Shown here piece after piece: positions 17,299 through 25,671 of a stretch of 64,000 nucleotides of DNA (position 1 is the first letter of the stretch; each line of letters opens with the position of its first letter). Made by a program: the position numbers and the translations under genes. Source of the stretch: Candidatus Egerieimonas intestinavium (GTDB lineage Bacteria; Bacillota; Clostridia; Lachnospirales; Lachnospiraceae); the NCBI GenBank assembly GCA_018711815.1, contig DVHU01000099.1:1-64000 (forward strand). Reading direction: 5' to 3'. The notes below the pieces were generated by a model. That model ran no database searches, was not told where the DNA came from, and saw only the letters and a program-made list of their open reading frames with translations.

Positions 17299-18399
17299 AT
17301 GATTATCAAAAACGGACTGGTTTTCCAGGCGGACGGCAGTTTCCGCAAGATGGATCTTTTCGTGAAGGATCACAAGCTGGTGGCCTCCCAGGAGGAGGTA
17401 ACCGATCAGCGGGTGGTGGACGCGGAAGGTTTGAAGGTGATTCCGGGGTTGGTGGATATCCACAGCCACGGGGCCTTTGGCCATGATTTCTCGGACGCGG
17501 ACGCCCAGGGCCTTAAGGTGGTATTAAAATACGAAAAAGCTCATGGAATTACTTCCTACTGTCCCACCTCCATGACTTTGCCTCTGGAGGAGCTGGAAAA
17601 GATCTTCCAGACGGCCCACGAGGCTGGGGAGGATGAGGAGCAGGCCAGAATCGTGGGGATTAATATGGAAGGACCGTTTCTGGACGCGCCGAAAAAGGGA
17701 GCTCATGTGGAGGCCTATATCCGCAGACCCCAGGGAGAATTTTTTGAGGACTGCCAGAAGGCGGCTAAGGGGCTGATTAAGCTGGTGACTCTGGCTCCCA
17801 ACGTAGAAGGGGCCAGGGAATTTATCCGGGAATATCAGGACAAGGTGGCTATCTCCCTGGGCCATACGGCCGCAGACTATGACTGTGCCAGGGAGGCCAT
17901 GGAGGCGGGTGCTCATCATGTGACCCACCTCTACAACGCCATGCAGCCTCTGTCGCACCGGGAGCCCGGGATGATCGGCGCCGCCATCGACGACAAGGAG
18001 TGTGTGGTGGAGCTCATCAGCGATGGGATTCATATCCATCCCTGTGTGGTTCGGGCCACCTTCCAGCTGTTCCCCGGCAGAGTGGCGCTTATCAGCGACT
18101 CTATGATGGCCACGGGAATGGAAAATGGAACGTATCAGCTGGGCGGCCAGGAGGTCACCGTGAAGGATGGCAAGGCTACGCTGACCAACGGCACCATCGC
18201 CGGCTCCGCCACAAACCTGTATGACTGTATGCGCAGGGCTATTTCCTTCGGTGTGCCGGAGGGTGAGGCAATTTTGGCGGCCACGGCTGTGCCGGCCAAG
18301 AGCATTGGCGTCTTTGACCGGGTGGGCTCCATTGAGCCGGGCAAAGAGGCGGATCTCCTTTTGGTAACGGATGATCTTGAGCTGAAGCAAGTGTTATAA
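17299..18399 (+). CDS. nagA: N-acetylglucosamine-6-phosphate deacetylase
   Basis: The 366-residue amidohydrolase has the metal motif GLVDIHSHGAFGHDF, EGPFLDAPKKGAH, SLGHTAADYD, HVTHLYNAMQPLSHREPG, ISDGIHIHP and the catalytic Asp in LISDSMMATG. It deacetylates GlcNAc-6-P, producing the substrate of NagB. The start codon directly follows the nagB stop, with AAAGGAG inside the end of nagB. Confidence 0.96.
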   Translation: MIIKNGLVFQADGSFRKMDLFVKDHKLVASQEEVTDQRVVDAEGLKVIPGLVDIHSHGAFGHDFSDADAQGLKVVLKYEKAHGITSYCPTSMTLPLEELEKIFQTAHEAGEDEEQARIVGINMEGPFLDAPKKGAHVEAYIRRPQGEFFEDCQKAAKGLIKLVTLAPNVEGAREFIREYQDKVAISLGHTAADYDCAREAMEAGAHHVTHLYNAMQPLSHREPGMIGAAIDDKECVVELISDGIHIHPCVVRATFQLFPGRVALISDSMMATGMENGTYQLGGQEVTVKDGKATLTNGTIAGSATNLYDCMRRAISFGVPEGEAILAATAVPAKSIGVFDRVGSIEPGKEADLLLVTDDLELKQVL

Positions 18400-18417
18400 A
18401 ACGGAGGAAAAGCGGAA

Positions 18418-18852
18418 ATGTCTTTTTTTGACAAACTTGGGGAGCGGCTGTCGGAGACGGGCAGCGATATCGGACGGATTGTCTCAGACACCACTCAGAG
18501 AGCGAAGGAGAGCAGCCGGGCAGTGAGCCTGAAAAAGCAGATTCGGGATGAGGAGGAGAAGATTAACCAAATGTGCCTCTACATTATGCGCCTGTATCTG
18601 CGGGACGCCAAGGAGGAGGAATTTCCTTACCCGGATATGCTCAGGCTGGTGAGAGAGTCCGAGCAGAGGATAGCCAATTACTATCACGAGATAGAGATTC
18701 TGCAGATGGAGCGCCCGGTGATGCAGCCCCAGGGCCAGGAGAATCCCGGACAGGATTGTCAGGAAGGGACCCAGAAGGCTTGCCCGGCCTGCGGTTGTCC
18801 GGTATCGGACAGCAGCGTCTTCTGCGCCAACTGCGGAGCGAAGCTTCAATAA
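18418..18852 (+). CDS. Zinc-ribbon protein with N-terminal coiled coil
   Basis: The 144-residue soluble protein begins with a helical, charged region (residues about 1-95, likely coiled coil: KKQIRDEEEKINQMCLYIMRLYLRD), then a Gln/Pro-rich linker and a C-terminal zinc ribbon with CPACGCPVSDSSVFCANCGAKLQ-type CxxC pairs. Similar proteins are common in Clostridia and have no assigned role. It follows nagA by 18 bases and may be co-transcribed; a terminator follows. Confidence 0.7.
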   Translation: MSFFDKLGERLSETGSDIGRIVSDTTQRAKESSRAVSLKKQIRDEEEKINQMCLYIMRLYLRDAKEEEFPYPDMLRLVRESEQRIANYYHEIEILQMERPVMQPQGQENPGQDCQEGTQKACPACGCPVSDSSVFCANCGAKLQ

Positions 18853-18873
18853 ATAAGAGAGAATAAGTGCGGG

Positions 18874-18912
18874 AAATCCTCACAGCATTTTCAGGGCTGT
18901 GAGGATTTTTTT
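18874..18912 (+). terminator. Rho-independent terminator
   Basis: AAATCCTCACAGC pairs with GCTGTGAGGATTT, followed by TTTT. Confidence 0.9.
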
Positions 18913-18975
18913 GCCTGCGCCGGGGGATGATAAGGATATCCGGGGCAAAGAGTTTCCGGGAATGGAGAAAGCGAC

Positions 18976-19629
18976 ATGGAAAAAGATAAGTATCTGAAGG
19001 TTAAGCGATTTCTGGATATTGTACTCTCCCTGAGCGGCCTTATCGTATTGGCGCCGGTCTTTCTGGTGTTGATTGCGGCCATCAAAGCCGACTCGCCGGG
19101 GGCGGCCATGTTTACCCAGCGCAGGATAGGGATGGGGGGAAGAGAGTTTTTGATTTTAAAGTTTCGGACCATGCGGCAGGAGGCTCCCAATTACACGCCT
19201 ACCCATATGCTGGAAAATCCGGAGCGGCACATCACCCGGGTGGGAAGATTTCTACGAAAGACCTCCCTGGATGAGCTGCCTCAGCTGATCAACATTTTGA
19301 AGGGCGATATGGCGGTGGTGGGGCCCAGGCCGGTCATGTGGAATGAGACGGAGCTCATCGAGGCCAGACAGCGGTGCGGGGCTAACGATGTGCCGCCGGG
19401 GATCACCGGCTGGGCCCAGGTCAATGGCAGGGACCAGCTGACCCTGGAGGAGAAGGTGCGGCTGGACGGCTACTATGTGAGGCATCTGGGCTTTTGGATG
19501 GATGTTAAATGCCTGGCTCGGACGGTTATCCCTGTGCTGACCGGGAAAGGAGTGGTGGAGGGAAAGGCTGTTTTTAACAAAATCCAAAGGACAGGGACAA
19601 AAAATAAGAAAAATTTAAGAAAAAATTGA
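18976..19629 (+). CDS. Undecaprenyl-phosphate sugar phosphotransferase (bacterial sugar transferase)
   Basis: The 217-residue protein has one N-terminal membrane helix (about residues 13-36, FLDIVLSLSGLIVLAPVFLVL) and the catalytic domain of initiating sugar-1-phosphate transferases: FTQRRIGMGGREFLILKFRTM, RVGRFLRKTSLDELPQLINILKGDMAVVGPRP and PGITGWAQVNGRD. It would load the first sugar-phosphate onto undecaprenyl phosphate for capsule, exopolysaccharide or glycan synthesis. No polysaccharide cluster surrounds it, which is unusual. Confidence 0.9.
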   Translation: MEKDKYLKVKRFLDIVLSLSGLIVLAPVFLVLIAAIKADSPGAAMFTQRRIGMGGREFLILKFRTMRQEAPNYTPTHMLENPERHITRVGRFLRKTSLDELPQLINILKGDMAVVGPRPVMWNETELIEARQRCGANDVPPGITGWAQVNGRDQLTLEEKVRLDGYYVRHLGFWMDVKCLARTVIPVLTGKGVVEGKAVFNKIQRTGTKNKKNLRKN

Positions 19630-19670
19630 TTGGCGTAAGCTGCCCATGTGGTATATAATTAGGCCTAATT
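19630..19670 (+). promoter_or_regulatory. Probable promoter of the VanZ-like gene with palindrome
   Basis: TTGGCG (19630-19635), 18 bases, TATAAT (19654-19659). A perfect 14-bp palindrome, AATTAGGCCTAATT (19657-19670), overlaps the end of the -10. Confidence 0.45.
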
Positions 19671-19712
19671 TAAAATCCCCAATCTTTGTTATCAGGAAAG
19701 GGAGTGATAAGA

Positions 19713-20294
19713 TTGGATTTTATTTTCTATGAACAGAAGGATTATCTGAAACAGATGTTTCAATTTAATTGGAAATGGGTATGCCTGGTGATGGCGGCTG
19801 CAGCGGTGGCTTTCTTTCTGGTGTATGTGGTTACCGGATGGAGACATGTGGCCTTCAGTGGATTTCTGCTGTGTATCCTCATCGGCATTTATATGGGCTG
19901 TGTGGCGGGGCTTACCCTCTTTAACCGGGAGCCTACCGGAACCGCCAGAATGAATCTGGATTTATTCTGGTCTTATCGGGCGGTGCTGGAGACCCACAGC
20001 AGTAAGCGGCTGGTGGAGATCATCTGCAACATTGCCATGTGTGTTCCCTTCGGAATCATGATTCCTCTGCTTCTTAGGTGGACCAGAAACTTTTTCGTCT
20101 TTCTGCTGTGCGACGTGGCCTTTACGGTATTCATTGAGTCCGTTCAGTACATCACCACCCGGGGGCTCTTCGAGCTGGATGATATTTTCAATAACGCCCT
20201 GGGAGGAATTATCGGGTATCTGGTCTTTTATCTGTGTTACAAGCTGGCGGAGGGAATTCGGGATATGATGGCCGAGATCTTTCGGCCGGCGTAA
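19713..20294 (+). CDS. VanZ-like membrane protein
   Basis: The start is placed at TTG 19713, eight bases after a GGAAAGGGAG site; a frame from 19686 is longer but poorly placed. The product (193 residues) has about five membrane segments and the VanZ-family signature: NIAMCVPFGIMIPLL, then FTVFIESVQYITTRGLFELDDIFNNALGGIIGYLV, in which FELDDIxNNxLGGxxGY is diagnostic. VanZ proteins are linked to teicoplanin resistance in enterococci, but most chromosomal homologues are of unknown function. Confidence 0.88.
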   Translation: MDFIFYEQKDYLKQMFQFNWKWVCLVMAAAAVAFFLVYVVTGWRHVAFSGFLLCILIGIYMGCVAGLTLFNREPTGTARMNLDLFWSYRAVLETHSSKRLVEIICNIAMCVPFGIMIPLLLRWTRNFFVFLLCDVAFTVFIESVQYITTRGLFELDDIFNNALGGIIGYLVFYLCYKLAEGIRDMMAEIFRPA

Positions 20295-20328
20295 ATGAAA
20301 AAATCTTCACGGAAACCGGCAATCCGCC

Positions 20329-20357
20329 TTTACAAAAGGTCTGAATTGTGCTAGTCT
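20329..20357 (+). promoter_or_regulatory. Promoter of the metG T-box leader
   Basis: TTTACA (20329-20334), 17 bases, TAGTCT (20352-20357), with TGC just before the -10 (extended type). Confidence 0.5.
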
Positions 20358-20370
20358 AAAAATCAGTAAA

Positions 20371-20655
20371 ACACAGTGACGGAGAGAGTAACTGCAGCTT
20401 TAGGATACAGAGAATCCCGGCAGCTGAGAAGGGATACCGGCGAGAGGCAGTGAAGATGGCTCCTGAGAGGCGCGGGTGAACCGGGCGGATACGCCGGGCA
20501 AGTCTGCGACAGGTCCGCCTGTTACAGCGGTAGGGTATGCAGCATAGCTTAAGTACCCGTTGAGGTCTGCGGCCGCGAGGCGCAGATGAATGGAAGTGGT
20601 AACACGGTTTATATATCCGTCTTCCCCGATAGCAGGGGAAGGCGGTTTTTCTGTT
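20371..20655 (+). promoter_or_regulatory. T-box leader (tRNA-Met responsive) controlling metG
   Basis: The 285-base untranslated leader has T-box landmarks: the AGAGA-type motif near the 5' base of stem I, the 3' side of the specifier loop reading GTGAAG-ATG-G with AUG (Met) at 20456-20458, and the T-box proper AATGGAAGTGGTAACACGG at 20588-20606, whose TGGT bulge can pair with the tRNA end ACCA. It ends in a terminator. Uncharged tRNA-Met should stabilise the antiterminator and switch metG on. Confidence 0.85.
20616..20651 (+). terminator. T-box terminator hairpin
   Basis: CCGTCTTCCCC pairs with GGGGAAGGCGG around GATAGCA, followed by TTTTT. Confidence 0.88.
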
Positions 20656-20720
20656 ATGGGGAAGTCATTGGGGCTGTCCCGTGACAGAGAACAATCTGTG
20701 CAGAAGTTAAGGAGGAAAAA

Positions 20721-22676
20721 ATGGAAAAGAAAAAATTTTACATGACAACAGCCATCGCCTACACATCCGGAAAGCCTCACATCGGAAATACCTATGAGAT
20801 CGTGCTGGCGGACAGCATTGCCCGCTTCCGCAGACAGCAGGGCTACGATGTGTTTTTCCAGACAGGAACCGATGAGCATGGCCAGAAGATTGAGCTCAAG
20901 GCCGCTGAGGCGGGAATCACCCCCAAGGAATTTGTGGACAATGTAGCCGGGGAGATCAAGCGGATCTGGGATCTGATGAATACCTCCTACGACAAATTTA
21001 TCCGCACCACCGACGAGGATCATGAGAAGCAGGTGCAGAAGATTTTCAAAAAGCTCTACGATCAGGGAGATATTTACAAGGGCTACTATGAGGGAATGTA
21101 CTGCACGCCCTGCGAGTCCTTCTTCACCGAGTCCCAGCTGGTGGACGGAAAATGTCCCGACTGCGGACGTCCCTGCACCCCGGCCAAGGAGGAGGCTTAC
21201 TTCTTCCGGATGAGCAAGTATGCGGACCGGCTGATCGAGCATATCAATACGCATCCTGAGTTCATCCAGCCGGTGTCCCGGAAGAATGAGATGATGAATA
21301 ACTTCCTGCTGCCGGGACTGCAGGATCTGTGCGTGTCCAGAACTTCCTTTAAATGGGGAATACCGGTGGATTTTGATCCCAAGCATGTGACCTATGTGTG
21401 GCTGGACGCTCTGACCAACTATATCACGGGAATTGGCTACGACTGCGATGGAAACAGCAGCGATCTCTTTAAGAAGAACTGGCCGGCGGATCTGCATCTG
21501 ATCGGAAAGGACATTATCCGTTTCCACACCATTTACTGGCCGATCTTCCTGATGGCTCTGGATCTGCCTCTGCCCAAGCAGGTATTTGGCCATCCCTGGC
21601 TGCTGCAGGGGGACGGCAAGATGAGCAAGTCCAAGGGAAATGTGCTCTACGCCGACGAGCTGGTGGATTTCTTCGGCGTGGACGCCGTGCGCTATTTCGT
21701 GCTGCACGAGATGCCCTTTGAAAATGACGGTGTCATCACCTGGGAGCTGATGGTGGAGCGGCTGAACTCTGACCTGGCCAACACCTTGGGCAACCTGGTG
21801 AACCGTACCATCTCCATGTCCAACAAATACTTTGGCGGCCAGGTGAGAAGCACCGGGGCTGCGGAGGAAGTGGATGCGGACTTAAAGGCAGTGGTGCTGG
21901 GAACTAAGGCCAAGGTGGAGGCCAAGATGGAGGAGCTGCGGGTGGCGGACGCCATCACGGAAATCTTCAGTCTGTTCAAGCGCTGCAACAAATATATTGA
22001 CGAGACCATGCCCTGGGCTTTGGCCAAGGATGAGGCCAAGAAGGACCGTCTGGCAGAGGTGCTCTACAATCTGGTGGAGGGAATCTGTATGGGCGCCACC
22101 CTGCTGGAGTCCTTCATGCCTGAGACCAGCCAGAAAATCCTGGATCAGCTCCACGCCCGGAAGCGTTCTTACGAGGAATTAGAAACCTTCGGGCTGTACG
22201 AGTCCGGCGCCTGCGTCACCGATAAGCCGGAGATTCTCTTCGCCCGGCTGGATGTGAAGGAAGTGCTGGAGAAGGTGGAGGCAAAAAAGGCCGCGGAACA
22301 GACTGGTGAGGCGCAGCCGGAGGAGCCGGTGATTGACATTGAGCCCAAGGAGGAGATCACCTTCGAGGAATTCGGGAAAATGCAGTTCCAGGTGGGAGAG
22401 ATCATCTCCTGCGAGGCGGTGAAGAAATCCAAGAAGCTTCTTTGCTCTCAGGTTCGGGTGGGAAGCCAGGTGAAGCAGATTGTCTCCGGAATCAAGGGTC
22501 ACTATACCCCGGAGGAGATGGTAGGCAAGAAGGTTATGGTCCTGGTAAATCTAAAGCCCGCCAAACTGGCCGGAGTGCTCTCTGAGGGAATGCTGCTGTG
22601 CGCCGAGGACGCCGACGGAAATCTGGCGCTGATGACCCCGGAGAAGCCCATGCCTGCGGGAGCGGAAATCTGCTGA
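20721..22676 (+). CDS. metG: Methionyl-tRNA synthetase
   Basis: The 651-residue class I synthetase has the HIGH-equivalent SGKPHIGNTYE, a zinc knuckle CTPCESFF ... CPDCGRP, and KMSKSKGNVL. An anticodon-binding domain follows (about residues 380-500), then an Ala/Glu-rich linker, then a C-terminal EMAP-like tRNA-binding domain (FGKMQFQVGEIISCEAVKKS ... SGIKGHYTPEEMVGK). AAGGAGG precedes the ATG. It charges tRNA-Met and initiator tRNA, and is governed by the T-box in front. Confidence 0.98.
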   Translation: MEKKKFYMTTAIAYTSGKPHIGNTYEIVLADSIARFRRQQGYDVFFQTGTDEHGQKIELKAAEAGITPKEFVDNVAGEIKRIWDLMNTSYDKFIRTTDEDHEKQVQKIFKKLYDQGDIYKGYYEGMYCTPCESFFTESQLVDGKCPDCGRPCTPAKEEAYFFRMSKYADRLIEHINTHPEFIQPVSRKNEMMNNFLLPGLQDLCVSRTSFKWGIPVDFDPKHVTYVWLDALTNYITGIGYDCDGNSSDLFKKNWPADLHLIGKDIIRFHTIYWPIFLMALDLPLPKQVFGHPWLLQGDGKMSKSKGNVLYADELVDFFGVDAVRYFVLHEMPFENDGVITWELMVERLNSDLANTLGNLVNRTISMSNKYFGGQVRSTGAAEEVDADLKAVVLGTKAKVEAKMEELRVADAITEIFSLFKRCNKYIDETMPWALAKDEAKKDRLAEVLYNLVEGICMGATLLESFMPETSQKILDQLHARKRSYEELETFGLYESGACVTDKPEILFARLDVKEVLEKVEAKKAAEQTGEAQPEEPVIDIEPKEEITFEEFGKMQFQVGEIISCEAVKKSKKLLCSQVRVGSQVKQIVSGIKGHYTPEEMVGKKVMVLVNLKPAKLAGVLSEGMLLCAEDADGNLALMTPEKPMPAGAEIC

Positions 22677-22712
22677 TGCCAGTTAAATAACGGAAAATTT
22701 TTCCGGAAGGAC

Positions 22713-22742
22713 TTGACAGGCCGCAAGAAGGACGAGTATACT
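22713..22742 (+). promoter_or_regulatory. Promoter of the riboswitch-ATPase transcript
   Basis: TTGACA (22713-22718), 18 bases, TATACT (22737-22742). Confidence 0.75.
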
Positions 22743-22751
22743 CTCCTTAAA

Positions 22752-22850
22752 TAAAAGGGAGTAGCTGGCGCATGGAAATGCGTTTGCGATGTCGTCAATC
22801 TCGATGGAGAAGTCCATCCGTATCGCGATGAAATAGCGAGACTTTTATTG
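22752..22850 (+). promoter_or_regulatory. yybP-ykoY (manganese) riboswitch
   Basis: The leader has the class signature: AAAGGGAGTAGC near the 5' side, GTCGTCAATC in the middle, and the closing GCGAGACTTTT at the 3' side that can pair with AAAAGGGAGT. Members sense Mn2+ and typically control P-type ATPases or other Mn exporters, which matches the gene here. The closing strand is also the first half of the terminator, so ligand binding should release terminator formation and turn the gene on. Confidence 0.85.
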
Positions 22851-22884
22851 CATAGACGCTGTGCAATAAAAGTCTCGTTTTTTT
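22836..22884 (+). terminator. Riboswitch expression-platform terminator
   Basis: CGAGACTTTTATTGCA pairs perfectly with TGCAATAAAAGTCTCG, followed by TTTTTTT. Confidence 0.92.
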
Positions 22885-22967
22885 GTACGGCTGCCATTTT
22901 AACGGCTAACCGCATAAAAAAGTACTCCGCTCTTAAAGGGCTTCTCCCGGCAGGATAAACCTTTCGC

Positions 22968-23009
22968 TTAGTATTTTCCGAAAGGGGAATACTAACCGCA
23001 TGGATGCGG
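22968..23009 (+). other. Two leader hairpins just upstream of the ATPase ribosome site
   Basis: TTAGTATTTTCC (22968-22979) and GGGGAATACTAA (22984-22995) form a 12-pair stem (two G-T pairs) closed by a GAAA tetraloop; immediately after, CCGCA (22996-23000) and TGCGG (23005-23009) form a second short hairpin. Neither has a T-run, so a role in translation or mRNA stability is more likely than termination. Confidence 0.5.
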
Positions 23010-23044
23010 CAGCAGGGCGAAAACGGATGAAAGGAGAATTATAC

Positions 23045-25639
23045 ATGAGTGAATATTATCAGATGGAGGAACAGGAGGTTCGTTCGGCCCTCCATTCCCA
23101 GGAAGGCCTGACATCCCAGGAGGCAGCCGCCAGACAGGAGAAATACGGCTGGAACGAGCTGGTGGAGGGAAAGAAAAAAAGCGTTCCGCAGATTTTTCTG
23201 GAGCAGTTTGCGGATTTTCTGGTGATTATTCTGATCATCTCCGCTCTGGTGTCAGGTATACTGGGAGATTGGGAGTGCGCCGCTGTTATTCTGGTGGTGA
23301 TCACCATGAACGCAATTTTGGGGACAGTGCAGACGGTGAAGGCAGAGCATTCCTTAAACAGCCTAAAGGAGCTGTCCGCGCCCATGGCTAAGGTGCTGCG
23401 GGACGGCTGCGTCCGGGAAATCCCCGGCCGGGAGGTCACTGTGGGGGATGAGATTCTTCTGGACGCAGGAGATTTTGTCCCTGCCGACGGGCGGCTGGTG
23501 GAGAGCGCCAGCCTGAAGGTGGACGAGAGCGCCCTCACCGGCGAGAGTGTCAGCGTGGAGAAGGATACGGAGATTATCTCCGGTCAGGTGCCCCTGGGAG
23601 ATCGGAAAAACATGGTATTTTCCGGCAGCTTTGTCACCTACGGCCGGGGACGGTTCCTGGTGACGGGTATCGGCATGGAGACAGAGGTGGGCAAGATTGC
23701 CGGGCTTCTGAAAAATGCCTCTGAGAAAAAGACTCCCCTGCAGGTAAATCTGGATCAGTTTGGAAAGAAGCTTTCCATTCTTATCCTGGTATTCTGCGGA
23801 ATCCTCTTTGGGGTCAATGTATTCCGGGGAGGCAGCATCCAGGAGTCCTTCCTCTTCGCCGTGGCCTTGGCCGTGGCGGCTATCCCGGAGGCTTTGAGCT
23901 CCATTGTGACCATCGTGCTGTCCTTCGGCACCCAGAAAATGGCCCGGGAGGGAGCCATTGTGCGCAAGCTGCAGGCCGTGGAAGGGCTGGGAAGCGTATC
24001 GGTTATCTGTTCTGACAAAACCGGAACCCTGACCCAGAATAAGATGACTGTGGAATATTATTATATGGACGGCCGGCGGATTCCGGCAGATGCCATCAGC
24101 CTGGAGGCGCCGGAGCAGCGGATGCTCACCGAGTACAGCATGCTCTGCAACGATTCCCGGGTAAATGAGGACGGAGAAATCGGGGATCCCACCGAGACCG
24201 CCATGGTGCGGTTGGGCGAGCAGCTGGGAATCTCCGAGGATGAGCTGAGAGAAAAATATCCCCGGCTGTACGAGCTGCCCTTTGACAGCGACAGAAAGCG
24301 TATGTCTACCCTGCATCAGATGGGGGAGCGGCGGGTGCTGGTGTCCAAGGGAGCGGCCGACGGTCTTCTGCCCCTGTCCTGCCGAATCTGGCAGAAGGGG
24401 GAGCTGGTTCCCATGACAGAGGTCTGTCGCAGGCAGGTGCTGCAGGCGGTGGATGAGTTTTCCCGGGAGGGATTGAGAGTTCTGGGAGTGGCCTACCGGC
24501 AGCTGCAGGATGAACAGGAGTCTCCCGAACTGGAGCAGGAGCTTTGCTTCCTGGGCCTTATTGCCATGATGGATCCGCCCCGGGTGGAGTCTGCCCAGGC
24601 TGTGGCCAGCTGTAAGGAGGCGGGTATCCGTCCGGTGATGATTACCGGAGATCACAAGGTGACAGCGGCAGCCATCGCCAAGAGGATCGGGATTCTGGAA
24701 AAGGAGAGCGAGGCCTGCGAGGGCGCGGTGCTGGACACCATGGACGATGAGCAGCTGAAGGATTTTGTGGAGGGCATTTCTGTGTATGCCCGGGTGTCTC
24801 CGGAGCATAAGATACGGATTGTGCGAGCCTGGCAGGAGAAGGGAAATGTGGTCTCCATGACCGGGGACGGGGTCAACGATGCTCCGGCTCTAAAGCAGGC
24901 GGATATCGGCGTGGCTATGGGAATCACCGGCAGCGAGGTCTCCAAGGACGCGGCGGCCATGGTGCTGACGGACGACAACTTTGCCACCATCGTCAAGGCG
25001 GTGGAGAATGGCCGGAACATCTATGCCAACATCAAGCGGTCCATTCAGTTTCTCCTCTCCGGAAATTTCGGAGCGATCTTGGCGGTGCTGTACGCCTCTG
25101 TGCTGGCCCTGCCCCTGCCCTTCGCCCCGGTGCATCTGCTGTTTATCAACCTGCTGACGGACAGCCTGCCGGCCATTGCCCTGGGTCTGGAACCCCACAA
25201 TCATGAGGTTATGCGCCAGAAGCCCCGTCCCGCAGGAGAGAATATTTTAACCAGATCCTTCCTGCTTTCCATCGGAACAGAGGGACTGTCCATTGCCGTT
25301 ACCACCATGATTGCCTTTTATCTGGGGCTGAATCAGGGAGGCGCCCTGCTGGCCAGCACCATGGCCTTCGGAACTCTCTGCACCGCCCGGTTGGTTCACG
25401 GTTATAATTGTAAAGCAGAGCGTCCGGTGATCTTCACCCGCCGATTCTTCGACAACTGGTACCTGCAGGGGGCATTCCTGGCAGGTCTGCTGCTGATCAC
25501 CGCTGTGCTGACGGTTCCGGCCCTCCACAAAATATTCCAGGTGCAGACGCTGGCGCTGCCCCAGCTCTTTACCGTGTACGGCCTGGCGCTGGCGAACCTG
25601 CCGGTGATTCAGCTGCTGAAGAAGCTTCGGGCAAAGTAG
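23045..25639 (+). CDS. P-type cation-transporting ATPase (probable Mn2+/Ca2+ exporter)
   Basis: Start at ATG 23045 (MSEYYQMEEQEV) after AAAGGAG; a frame from 23000 lacks a ribosome site. The 864-residue P2-type pump has the actuator motif ALTGES, membrane motif AIPEALSSIVTIVLSFG, phosphorylation site SDKTGTLTQNKM, MMDPPR, TGDGVNDAPALKQADIG and a C-terminal group of membrane helices. Calcium pumps of the SERCA/PMR1 type usually have PEGLP in helix 4; PEALS here fits bacterial Mn-linked members better, and the Mn riboswitch in front supports Mn2+ efflux. Substrate remains an inference. Confidence 0.9.
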   Translation: MSEYYQMEEQEVRSALHSQEGLTSQEAAARQEKYGWNELVEGKKKSVPQIFLEQFADFLVIILIISALVSGILGDWECAAVILVVITMNAILGTVQTVKAEHSLNSLKELSAPMAKVLRDGCVREIPGREVTVGDEILLDAGDFVPADGRLVESASLKVDESALTGESVSVEKDTEIISGQVPLGDRKNMVFSGSFVTYGRGRFLVTGIGMETEVGKIAGLLKNASEKKTPLQVNLDQFGKKLSILILVFCGILFGVNVFRGGSIQESFLFAVALAVAAIPEALSSIVTIVLSFGTQKMAREGAIVRKLQAVEGLGSVSVICSDKTGTLTQNKMTVEYYYMDGRRIPADAISLEAPEQRMLTEYSMLCNDSRVNEDGEIGDPTETAMVRLGEQLGISEDELREKYPRLYELPFDSDRKRMSTLHQMGERRVLVSKGAADGLLPLSCRIWQKGELVPMTEVCRRQVLQAVDEFSREGLRVLGVAYRQLQDEQESPELEQELCFLGLIAMMDPPRVESAQAVASCKEAGIRPVMITGDHKVTAAAIAKRIGILEKESEACEGAVLDTMDDEQLKDFVEGISVYARVSPEHKIRIVRAWQEKGNVVSMTGDGVNDAPALKQADIGVAMGITGSEVSKDAAAMVLTDDNFATIVKAVENGRNIYANIKRSIQFLLSGNFGAILAVLYASVLALPLPFAPVHLLFINLLTDSLPAIALGLEPHNHEVMRQKPRPAGENILTRSFLLSIGTEGLSIAVTTMIAFYLGLNQGGALLASTMAFGTLCTARLVHGYNCKAERPVIFTRRFFDNWYLQGAFLAGLLLITAVLTVPALHKIFQVQTLALPQLFTVYGLALANLPVIQLLKKLRAK

Positions 25640-25671
25640 GCGGCGGACGATAGAGAAAAGAGGAAATAGAA

